The notes: generated by a model not told the origin, from the sequence alone. DNA of 5,441 nucleotides from Opitutia bacterium UBA6410 (GCA_002437405.1 DJPO01000109.1:5720-11160); one strand, 5' to 3'. Positions 1-5,441 are shown, numbered from the stretch's first letter. Program-made: numbers and translations.

Positions 1-1
1 A

Positions 2-63
2 GGGGGCAAGACCCCCTTCTCTATAGTCTAAATGCAAAATTGCCTCACAATTTTGCTGACTAT
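2..63 (-). repeat. Composite palindromic intergenic element, left copy
   Basis: Two adjacent palindromes are visible. GCAAAATTG (34-42) pairs with CAATTTTGC (48-56) around a 5-nt loop. GGGGG (2-6) pairs with CCCCC (12-16) around loop CAAGA. Read on the - strand, the order is ATAGTCAGC, the AT-rich palindrome, a 17-nt spacer, then GGGGGTCTTGCCCCC. The same order, spacing and core sequences occur on the + strand at 5162-5222 (ATAGACAGC, palindrome, 16-nt spacer, GGGGGTCTTTCCCCC). The two copies are therefore one repeat family in inverted orientation around the three genes. Stem arms and also the TCTT loop are conserved, which suggests a recognised dispersed element (REP/BIME-like or a small MITE) rather than two chance terminators. 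The element may continue left of the window. Confidence 0.7.
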
Positions 64-79
64 CCAAAACAGACCCCGC

Positions 80-107
80 TTGACTTTTTTTTTTTATACA
101 GTTGAAT
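80..107 (+). promoter_or_regulatory. Candidate sigma-70-type promoter with poly-T spacer
   Basis: TTGACT at 80-85 is a good match to a -35 box. Sixteen bases later, TTGAAT at 102-107 is a weak (4 of 6) match to TATAAT. An alternative -10, TATACA at 95-100, lies only 9 bases from the -35 box, which is too close to pair with it. The spacer contains an uninterrupted run of 11 T (85-95). If the 102-107 box is used, transcription would start at about 114, almost on the first ATG, giving a nearly leaderless message. That fits the missing Shine-Dalgarno sequence. The assignment is by eye and weak. Confidence 0.3.
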
Positions 108-114
108 TGTAATG

Positions 115-2286
115 ATGAAAGCCTCCATGAAAACTACACTTCTTGGACTTGCCCTCGCTGTTACGGTAATTCCCGTGGGGGCTATGTATGCTTTCATTAA
201 GTTTATGGGCGCAGATGTCGTCCGCGTCTCCACGTCGGAATTCCGCGGCGCGTCCGTCGAAAACGCCCGCCGTGCCACAGTCGATATCCGCCGAATGTGC
301 GAAATCGTGAGAGTCGGGCGCGCCAACGACGCCGAAACCGCAAAAGCCGCCATATCCGCCGCCTTTGCGGAACTCGGGGCAGTCTCTTTTTCGCCAAACA
401 AGGCGGACATTCCCGTGCGCATATCGGGCGACGCATCTTCGGAAACTATAAAATCCGTGCCGCTCCTGCGCTTCGGCAAATTCGACGCCGACCCGAATAT
501 GTCGCCCGACTCGCCTCAAAACGCCGTCTCTAAACTTCTTTCGCGGCTCAGGGACAGACTCCGCTGCGAAATCGCCGTCTACGCACGCGGCGAATCCGAC
601 CTCACCGCCATAGCCGCAACGGGCGCGGCGGCGGACGGCAAGCCGTTTGTCGGAATATCCGTGCCCGTTTCCGACGACGCCGACCCCAAACTTCCGCTTT
701 TCAAAAGCGGCGCGGATTCGGCCTCGAAAAATTCCGCAGGCAACTACATTCCGCTCTCGGACGCCGACGGGCGGCAGGTCGGCGGGATATATTTCGAACT
801 TCGCCGCTCGAGCATTTCGGACTTGGAGGACTACCTCAAGAGCGTAAAAATAGGCGAAAGCGGAATCGTGTGGGTAGTGGACGACAGCGATCCGAAAAAC
901 CCCGTAATCCGCATATCGGGCGACTCGTCCGCCGTGGGGCTTGCCGTTGCCGACGACAACATTAGGGCGCGCGCGGAATTTTTCGTCAAGGCGCTTTCGA
1001 AAGTCAAGGCTTTGCGCGGCGCGGAAGTCGCGACAGATTCGCTCGTTTTGCCGATGGGGCAGGCGGGCGAGTCCGCGCGGTTTGTGGCGTATACATATTA
1101 CAGACCGTGGAACTGGCTGATTGGCGTGATGGTAGACGAGCGCGAATTTCTCGCAGGCAGGGCGGACTTGGCGCAGCAGACCGAAATGCTCACCGACAAA
1201 ATCGTACTGGCGGGGATGGTTTTCGGAGTGCTTTCGATTGCGCTTGCGTGGATACTGGCGTCGCGAATGTCGCGGACAATCCGCTCGCTCGTGAGGGTTG
1301 CGAACTCCCAGTCGCGCGGGAATATCGCCGACGCCGAGAAAATCCTTTCGGGCAAGAGCAGCATTGTGGCGGAATTCGACGAACTGTTTGCGGCGGTTCT
1401 GCTTATGGCGCGCAGCCTTACGCGGCTTATCGGCGCATTGAAATCGGGCGGCGAGCAGGTCGCGGCGCGTTCGGGCTACATTTCGGAGAACGCCGACAAC
1501 CTCGAGCTCATCGCAGCGGACGAAGCCGCCGCCACTAAAAACGTCGCCGCAACGGGCTACAAGATTTTGTCGGCGTCGGAGGCTTTGAACAAAAACGCGC
1601 GCGGTTCGGCATTCGAAGTCTCGCGCACGCTCGACATCGCGCGCGAGTCGGGCGAATCGCTGCGCCTTCTGAAGAAAAACTACGACGCGCTCACGGCGGC
1701 GTCCGAAAACGTCGCGGGCAAGCTCGCGGTAATCAACGGGAACGTCGATAAAATCACGGGGGTCGTCACCGCAATCAACGAGGTCAGCAGGCAGACGAAC
1801 CTGCTGTCGCTCAACGCGTCAATCGAGGCTGAAAAGGCGGGCGAATTCGGCTTGGGCTTTGCGGTCGTCGCGCGCCAGATTCGCAGGCTCGCCGACAAGA
1901 CTTCGGCGGCTTCGGCGAACATCGAAAGCGTCGTCCGCCAAATGCAAAGCTCGGTAAATTCGGGCGTTATGGAAATGGACAGGTTCGCCGCAAAAATGCG
2001 CCAAAGCTCGGCGATTATCATCGAGACCGCCGATATGCTCGCGCGGACGGTCTCGGACATCGAGGCAATCGGCCCGCAGTTCGAGGACATCGCCGCCGGA
2101 ATCGGCGAGCTTTCCGAAAACGCCCGAAAAATTAGCGCGACAATGCTCGAGCTCAGCGACTCGTCCGTTAGGGCGCGCGACAGAATCTCGGAATTCCGCG
2201 CGGCGGTCAAGTCGCTCGACTTCGTGTCGGCGTCGGTGCTCGACGCGGTCGCGCGCTTCAAGATTTCGGAGGGGGAGGGGAAATGA
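115..2286 (+). CDS. Methyl-accepting chemotaxis protein 1 (Cache-type sensor, WspA-like signalling domain)
   Basis: This is a transmembrane chemoreceptor of about 723 residues. It should bind a ligand in the periplasm and control a CheA-CheW kinase complex at its cytoplasmic tip. Seen in order: N-terminal membrane segment (about 9-31), periplasmic domain (about 32-362) ending in the Cache-like YTYYRPWNWLIGV (326-338), second membrane segment (about 363-383), a degenerate HAMP-like linker (about 384-450) and a coiled-coil signalling domain. The tip NLLSLNASIEAEKAGEFG lies at about 562-579 and is followed by GFAVVARQIRRLAD. MQSSVNSGVMEMDRF (about 610-624) is typical of WspA-like receptors. The C-terminus lacks a CheR-tethering pentapeptide. 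ATG codons at 112, 115 and 127 are all possible and none has a Shine-Dalgarno site. I chose 115 because MKAS then aligns with MKIS of the second receptor and places SEF at residues 41-43 in both. The membrane-proximal Cache half is recognisable; the distal half is diverged from receptor 2, so the ligand probably differs. Family is secure, ligand unknown. Confidence 0.93.
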   Translation: MKASMKTTLLGLALAVTVIPVGAMYAFIKFMGADVVRVSTSEFRGASVENARRATVDIRRMCEIVRVGRANDAETAKAAISAAFAELGAVSFSPNKADIPVRISGDASSETIKSVPLLRFGKFDADPNMSPDSPQNAVSKLLSRLRDRLRCEIAVYARGESDLTAIAATGAAADGKPFVGISVPVSDDADPKLPLFKSGADSASKNSAGNYIPLSDADGRQVGGIYFELRRSSISDLEDYLKSVKIGESGIVWVVDDSDPKNPVIRISGDSSAVGLAVADDNIRARAEFFVKALSKVKALRGAEVATDSLVLPMGQAGESARFVAYTYYRPWNWLIGVMVDEREFLAGRADLAQQTEMLTDKIVLAGMVFGVLSIALAWILASRMSRTIRSLVRVANSQSRGNIADAEKILSGKSSIVAEFDELFAAVLLMARSLTRLIGALKSGGEQVAARSGYISENADNLELIAADEAAATKNVAATGYKILSASEALNKNARGSAFEVSRTLDIARESGESLRLLKKNYDALTAASENVAGKLAVINGNVDKITGVVTAINEVSRQTNLLSLNASIEAEKAGEFGLGFAVVARQIRRLADKTSAASANIESVVRQMQSSVNSGVMEMDRFAAKMRQSSAIIIETADMLARTVSDIEAIGPQFEDIAAGIGELSENARKISATMLELSDSSVRARDRISEFRAAVKSLDFVSASVLDAVARFKISEGEGK
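2268..2280 (+). promoter_or_regulatory. Strong Shine-Dalgarno site and translational coupling signal for receptor 2
   Basis: The purine run GGAGGGGGAGGGG ends 2 bases before the ATG at 2283. It offers GGAGG at 2268-2272 (10 nt spacing) and at 2274-2278 (4 nt spacing). It lies inside the last codons of receptor 1 (EGEGK). The start codon overlaps the upstream stop as ATGA. This fixes the start of receptor 2 and indicates translational coupling of the pair, in contrast to the Shine-Dalgarno-less starts of the other two genes. Confidence 0.8.
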
Positions 2287-4517
2287 AAATATCGCTTGGC
2301 AGACTCCTCCTCGTCTTTTCGGTCGGGATTTCCGCGCTTCCGATGATTGCAATGGCGGCGTTGATTTTGATGATGAATTCCGACATACGGACAATCGCGG
2401 AATCGGAGTTCGACAAAATTTCCCTGCAGAGCGCGCGCAGGCTCGCCGAAGACACGGTGCGGATTTGCGCCATAATCCAGAACTCGCGCGAGGCGGCGAA
2501 CGACAACGCGCGGAAAATCCTGCTCGCGCAGCTTTCGCAGTTCGGACACGCAAAACTTTCGTACGACGCCGAAACCGAAGTGTCGGTCAGCGCGCAGGGC
2601 GACAACTCCCAGCGCAGGCTTGTGAAGATTCCGACGCTCGCGTTCGGCGATGAAAAGGTGCAGTTAAGGCTCGACCCGAAAAAGCGGATTGTCGGCGCGG
2701 ACGGCGCGGTCGCGAAAATTCTCGACACGCTCAAGGCGGATACGGGGCTCGAATACGCGCTGCTTTTGCGAATCAACGACGCGGGCGATATGTTGCGCGT
2801 GGCGACGACCGTCAAGGACGCAGACGGGAATTTTTTCGTGGGCAACTACATTCCAGCCGCGGGCGACGACGCCTCGGCGGCGGTTCGCAACCTGCTCTCG
2901 AAGCGTCCGTTCTCGGGCACGGTGCACTCTGGCACGCTCGACTTCGTCGGGACATACGAGCCGCTGATTGGCTCGAACGGCAACGTAATCGGCGCGGTCT
3001 GCTATGGTTCTTTACAGAAGTCCTACGAGTTCGTCTTAAAATACTTCGAAAGTATGAGGCTGGGGACAAACGGCTTTGTCTGGGCGGTCGAGCGGCTCGG
3101 CGACGGGCGGGCGGTCTGGCGCGTCTCGAAGGACGGCAAGCTCAATTCGATGATAGTCGACACCGACGGCGTTGACGACAGGCGCGAGGCAATGCTCGGA
3201 ATCGTCGCCGACGCGGTATCGGGCGCGGACGGGAAAATCGGCGTCAGGCAGTACCACATTTCGGAGCTTGGCAGGCACGGCGACGTAACTTCGGTCTACA
3301 CATATTTCAAGCCGTGGAATATGGTAGTCGGCGTAACCGCCTACAAAAGCGACTTCGCCGAGGCAATGATGCGCATAGGCCGCTCGGGTGAGCGTTTCAT
3401 ATTTTTGCTTTTCCCGCTCGGGATTCTGATGCTCGGGTTCGCGGCGTTCACTGCGCGAATTGCGTCGATACGCGGCACGGAAATGACGGGCGGACTCGTC
3501 GAGGCGGCGAATATGATTCGCGACGGCAACCTGCGCGGCGCGCGCGACGTTCTCTCCGACCTTACCGACCCCTCAAAACCCGGCAACAGCGAGATTTTCG
3601 CATTGTGCGTGGCTCTCAAAAAGATGACAGGGTATCTTTCAAAGCTCGTCTGGAAAGTCCAGAGCGGCGGCGTGAATCTCGCCTCGGGGGCTGTGAAAAT
3701 TTCCGACGGCGCGGCGGAAATCGACGCGATTTCGACGCAAAAGGCGCAGTCGCTCAGAAAAGTCGCCAATGCGACGGACTCGATTTCCTCGTCGGTCGAG
3801 CGGCTGAAATCCAAGGCTGCGCGCGCGGCGGCGGACATCGGCGCGAGCGTCGGCGGAATGGAGACGGGCGGCGAATACCTAAAACGCCTCACCGAAAACG
3901 CGGCGGGTTTGCTCTCCGCGACCGAATCTGTGGCGTCGCGCCTGTCCATCATTCAGGAGAAAACCGACGGCATTTCCTCCGCGATTACGACGGTAAATAC
4001 CGTCAGCCAGCGCACGAATCTGCTGTCGCTCAATGCGTCAATCGAGGCTGAAAAGGCGGGCGAATTCGGCGGCGGCTTCGCGATTGTCGCGGGCGAAATC
4101 GGCAGGCTCGCCGACCAAACGGCGGTGTCGGCGATGAACATTTCCAAAATGGCGTCCGATATGCGCGACTCCGTCGAATCGGGAGTCGTCGAAATGCGCT
4201 CGTTCGTGATACTAATGCGCCGCTCCCTGCGCGTAATCGACAAAGTTGCCGACAATATGAAAGCTGTCGCCGAACAGGTCGCCGCGCTCGGGCCGAAGTT
4301 CGACGAGCTCGCGGGCGGGGTCGACACCCAGTCAACCCGCGCCGCCCGAATCAGCGAAACAATGCGCGAACTCAGCGAGTCCGCCACGCGCACGGGCGAC
4401 AAAATCGCGGCGTTCAAGTCCGCCACCGACTCGCTCGAAAAGACCGCCGAAGAACTGCGCACAAAAGTTTCGCAATTTAAACTGCCAAAGCTTGACACGC
4501 CGCGAAATAAATCCTAA
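2283..4517 (+). CDS. Methyl-accepting chemotaxis protein 2 (Cache 3/Cache 2 fusion-type sensor)
   Basis: A chemoreceptor of 744 residues and a paralogue of the gene before it. Seen in order: membrane segment (about 5-31), periplasmic sensor (about 32-371), second membrane segment (about 372-392), HAMP-like linker with a DGNLRGARDVLSDL stretch (about 393-455), and coiled-coil signalling domain (about 456-735) with tip NLLSLNASIEAEKAGEFG (579-596). The sensor reads like the Cache 3/Cache 2 fusion family: LRVATTVKDADGNFFVGNYI (171-190), then FVGTYEPLIGSNGNVIGAVC (221-240), then a membrane-proximal half ending YTYFKPWNMVVGV (339-351). That family is usually associated with small ligands such as organic acids; the actual ligand cannot be read here. 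The C-terminus (LDTPRNKS) has no CheR-binding pentapeptide. The start is fixed by the ATGA overlap and a strong Shine-Dalgarno site. Both receptors keep a cysteine at residue 62 in the first periplasmic helix. A 51-base block over the signalling tip is nearly identical to receptor 1 at DNA level. No cheA, cheW, cheR or cheB gene lies in the window, so the partners are encoded elsewhere. Confidence 0.95.
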   Translation: MKISLGRLLLVFSVGISALPMIAMAALILMMNSDIRTIAESEFDKISLQSARRLAEDTVRICAIIQNSREAANDNARKILLAQLSQFGHAKLSYDAETEVSVSAQGDNSQRRLVKIPTLAFGDEKVQLRLDPKKRIVGADGAVAKILDTLKADTGLEYALLLRINDAGDMLRVATTVKDADGNFFVGNYIPAAGDDASAAVRNLLSKRPFSGTVHSGTLDFVGTYEPLIGSNGNVIGAVCYGSLQKSYEFVLKYFESMRLGTNGFVWAVERLGDGRAVWRVSKDGKLNSMIVDTDGVDDRREAMLGIVADAVSGADGKIGVRQYHISELGRHGDVTSVYTYFKPWNMVVGVTAYKSDFAEAMMRIGRSGERFIFLLFPLGILMLGFAAFTARIASIRGTEMTGGLVEAANMIRDGNLRGARDVLSDLTDPSKPGNSEIFALCVALKKMTGYLSKLVWKVQSGGVNLASGAVKISDGAAEIDAISTQKAQSLRKVANATDSISSSVERLKSKAARAAADIGASVGGMETGGEYLKRLTENAAGLLSATESVASRLSIIQEKTDGISSAITTVNTVSQRTNLLSLNASIEAEKAGEFGGGFAIVAGEIGRLADQTAVSAMNISKMASDMRDSVESGVVEMRSFVILMRRSLRVIDKVADNMKAVAEQVAALGPKFDELAGGVDTQSTRAARISETMRELSESATRTGDKIAAFKSATDSLEKTAEELRTKVSQFKLPKLDTPRNKS

Positions 4518-4520
4518 ACA

Positions 4521-5165
4521 ATGCTAAATTTTTTTATGGAAAGTTTAGCGGAAAAAATAAAGCGCGCCCGCATAATCGCGGTGCTTGCGGTAGACGAACC
4601 CGCCGATTCGGTGGAATTGGCAAAAGCCCTCTGCGACGGCGGAATAAGCGCAATCGAGATGACCCTGCGCACGCCGAGAGCCTTCGAATGCGCCTCTGCG
4701 ATAGCCGAGAGCGGGCTTCCGATAACGTTGGGCGTGGGAACAATCCTAACGCCCGAGCAGGCGCGCGAGGCGAAGAAGCGCGGCGCGGAATTCGGCGTTG
4801 CACCGGGCTGCAACATAAGGGTAATCGACGCCGCGCGCGAAGCTGGCTTGCCGTTTGCCCCAGGAATAATGACTCCCAGCGACATCGAGCAGTCGCTTGA
4901 GCACGGTTGCAAGCTGATGAAATTCTTTCCCGCGGGAAGCGCAGGCGGTTTGAAGCACCTGAAAAACATATCCGCGCCGTACAAGCATTTGGGGATAAGC
5001 TTTATCCCGTTAGGCGGGCTGAATCTGGACAACATGAAAGAGTATCTGGATTCTCCGTTAGTGGCAGCGATAGGCGGTTCATGGATAGCCCCGACGCAAC
5101 TAATAAAGGATCGCAACTGGGCGCAGATAAGGGCGAACGCCGAGATGGCGCGGAATGCGCAATAG
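4521..5165 (+). CDS. eda: 2-dehydro-3-deoxy-phosphogluconate (KDPG/KHG) aldolase
   Basis: This cytoplasmic class I aldolase cleaves 2-keto-3-deoxy-6-phosphogluconate to pyruvate and glyceraldehyde-3-phosphate (Entner-Doudoroff and uronate pathways). It is 214 residues, the normal family size for a complete trimeric TIM-barrel enzyme. Motifs seen: IEMTLRTP with catalytic Glu46 and Arg50; LGVGTIL with Thr74; APGCN; KLMKFFPAG with Schiff-base Lys134; PLGGL (163-167) and IGGSW (184-188), which form the phosphate site. The EMTLRT motif favours KDPG over KDPGal (DgoA-type) aldolase. Its start is 3 bases after the stop of receptor 2, so it is probably co-transcribed with the receptors, an unusual pairing. 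ATG 4536 (MESLAEKIKRARIIAVL) is an equally plausible start, leaving an 18-base gap. Neither start has a Shine-Dalgarno site, and a 7-T run lies between them. The stop codon TAG lies in the edge of the palindromic element that follows. No kinase or dehydratase of the pathway is in view. Confidence 0.95.
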   Translation: MLNFFMESLAEKIKRARIIAVLAVDEPADSVELAKALCDGGISAIEMTLRTPRAFECASAIAESGLPITLGVGTILTPEQAREAKKRGAEFGVAPGCNIRVIDAAREAGLPFAPGIMTPSDIEQSLEHGCKLMKFFPAGSAGGLKHLKNISAPYKHLGISFIPLGGLNLDNMKEYLDSPLVAAIGGSWIAPTQLIKDRNWAQIRANAEMARNAQ

Positions 5166-5222
5166 ACAGCAAAATTGCGTAGCAATTTTGCGCGGTGATT
5201 TTAGACAGGGGGTCTTTCCCCC
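5162..5222 (+). repeat. Composite palindromic intergenic element, right copy
   Basis: GCAAAATTGC (5169-5178) and GCAATTTTGC (5182-5191) form a perfect 10-bp stem with loop GTA. After a 16-nt spacer, GGGGG (5208-5212) and CCCCC (5218-5222) form a second stem with loop TCTTT. The preceding ATAGACAGC matches ATAGTCAGC in the left copy, so the element begins at or inside the aldolase stop codon. It is inverted relative to the copy at 2-63. Neither stem is followed directly by a T run, so simple terminators are unlikely, although the transcript of the aldolase would carry both hairpins and they could protect its 3' end. Confidence 0.7.
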
Positions 5223-5226
5223 CTTC

Positions 5227-5253
5227 GGAAAAATTGACGTTGTCAATTTTTCC
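5227..5253. terminator. Possible bidirectional terminator hairpin
   Basis: GGAAAAATTGAC (5227-5238) and GTCAATTTTTCC (5242-5253) form a perfect 12-bp stem around loop GTT. The A tract on one side and T tract on the other have the symmetry of a bidirectional intrinsic terminator. It sits between the convergent aldolase (+) and transposase (-) genes. The stem is GC-poor and the T tract lies inside the stem, so termination strength is doubtful. It also resembles the AT-rich palindrome of the adjacent repeat (AAAATTG ... CAATTTT) and could instead be a further member of that family. Confidence 0.4.
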
Positions 5254-5276
5254 TGAGCTGTACCCAAAAATAGACC
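5254..5276. repeat. Putative terminal inverted repeat of the IS
   Basis: TGAGCTGTACCC, then a run of five A and TAGACC, lies 6 bases beyond the stop codon of the transposase, the usual place for the downstream end of an IS3-family element. The partner repeat is not in the window, so the boundary is inferred. Confidence 0.5.
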
Positions 5277-5282
5277 AAAGAG

Positions 5283-5441
5283 CTAAGGGAGTAAATTGAC
5301 TTGGTTGATGTTATTGTTGATTGGTTTTATTGATTCAAGTTTATTTTCTTTCACATCGCCCCCATGGGGGCGGCGCCAACTACTCGGCGGTTCGTAGTTC
5401 AACGCCGAGTGCGGGCGTTCGTTATTGTACTTTTCCCGCCA
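5283..5441 (-). CDS. IS3-family transposase (OrfB-type), C-terminal 52 residues, partial
   Basis: Read from the right edge on the - strand, the open frame gives WREKYNNERPHSALNYEPP and continues to a TAG stop at 5283-5285. The W-R-x-x-YN-x-x-RPHSAL-x-Y-x-P signature is the conserved C-terminal tail of IS3-family DDE (retroviral-integrase-like) transposases, which cut and join the element ends. The visible piece lies after the expected catalytic Glu, so activity cannot be judged. The tail after the signature, about 30 residues, is Asn/Lys-rich and AT-rich, unlike the GC-rich part before it. It is convergent with the aldolase gene. The start and most of the protein lie beyond the window. Confidence 0.85.
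   Translation of the reverse strand, partial: WREKYNNERPHSALNYEPPSSWRRPHGGDVKENKLESIKPINNNINQVNLLP

Larger units (their letters stand above)
5254..5441 (-). mobile_element. IS3-family insertion sequence, right-hand end only (runs off the window)
   Basis: The element is recognised from the transposase C-terminus (5283-5441) and from a terminal sequence beginning TGAGCTGTACCC directly after the 5227-5253 hairpin. IS3-family ends commonly start with TG, and the pattern TGAxCTGxxCCCAAAAA resembles ends I recall from the IS150-like group; the subgroup remains unassigned. The outer boundary could be TGA at 5254 or TGT at 5259. The other end, the first reading frame and the target duplication lie outside the window. 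Confidence 0.7.

Noticed and set aside
57..76. TGACTATCCAAAACAGACC resembles the IS end TGAGCTGTACCC...TAGACC, suggesting a second IS remnant on the left
   Set aside because: The match needs several gaps, and its first part (TGACTAT) is explained as the edge of the palindromic element, which matches the right copy better. No transposase remnant lies beside it.
57..95. Poly-T tract at 85-95 as a terminator for a gene upstream of the window
   Set aside because: No GC-rich stem lies directly before the T run. The nearest hairpin (34-56) is almost 30 bases away, and TTGACT placement fits a promoter region better.
1680..2549. Long - strand open frame (about 289 codons) opposite the receptor 1 signalling domain
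   Set aside because: It is antisense to a clear MCP domain. A similar shadow frame (peptide SPAFSASIDALSDSRFV) appears opposite the matching region of receptor 2 (3953-4498), so it reflects the coding strand's codon pattern, not a gene.
3341..3952. - strand open frame of about 203 codons within receptor 2
   Set aside because: Arg/Ser/Ala-rich shadow translation with no recognisable motif, fully inside a well-supported gene on the other strand.
4521..5165. Aldolase as DgoA (2-dehydro-3-deoxy-6-phosphogalactonate aldolase)
   Set aside because: The EMTLRT catalytic-Glu motif and KFFPAG Lys motif fit KDPG aldolase better, and no galactonate genes are present. Substrate overlap is still possible.
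5207..5223. GGGGG/CCCCC hairpin as the aldolase terminator
   Set aside because: The stem is only 5 bp and is followed by TTCGG, not a T run. The same structure occurs in the left copy ahead of the operon, so it is better explained as part of the repeat.

Overview
The window holds a compact, co-directional three-gene unit on the + strand, probably one operon. Two tandem paralogous transmembrane chemoreceptors (methyl-accepting chemotaxis proteins, MCPs) overlap by 4 bases. A KDPG/KHG aldolase (eda type) follows 3 bases after the second. The unit is bracketed by two inverted copies of a roughly 60-bp palindromic intergenic element. At the right edge an IS3-family insertion sequence enters on the - strand; only its transposase C-terminus and one terminal repeat are visible.

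Layout: 1-111 is a short leader with the left palindromic element, a TTGACT box and an 11-T homopolymer just before the first gene. 115-2286 is chemoreceptor 1. 2283-4517 is chemoreceptor 2, with a strong Shine-Dalgarno sequence inside the end of gene 1 and an ATGA start/stop overlap. 4521-5165 is the aldolase. 5162-5253 is a dense cluster of three hairpins: the right copy of the palindromic element plus a possible bidirectional terminator. 5254-5441 is the end of the insertion sequence. No gene-free stretch exceeds 300 bases. I see no tRNA, rRNA or CRISPR array.

How the genes may work together: each receptor has an N-terminal membrane segment, a large periplasmic Cache-type sensor domain of about 320-340 residues, a second membrane segment, a degenerate HAMP-like linker and a cytoplasmic signalling hairpin. 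The hairpin tip carries SLNASIEAEKAGEFG, which resembles the WspA-like or alternative-cellular-function receptors more than the classical Tsr/Tar tip (ALNAAIEAARAGE). The aldolase splits 2-keto-3-deoxy-6-phosphogluconate into pyruvate and glyceraldehyde-3-phosphate (Entner-Doudoroff and uronate breakdown). Its close coupling to two receptors suggests, as inference only, sensing of a sugar acid or related carboxylate together with its catabolism.

Organism: a Gram-negative bacterium with GC-rich coding sequence, AT-rich palindromic intergenic DNA and patchy use of Shine-Dalgarno sites. My impression is a Verrucomicrobiota (Opitutales-like) or similar host- or gut-associated lineage, but nothing in the window proves it.
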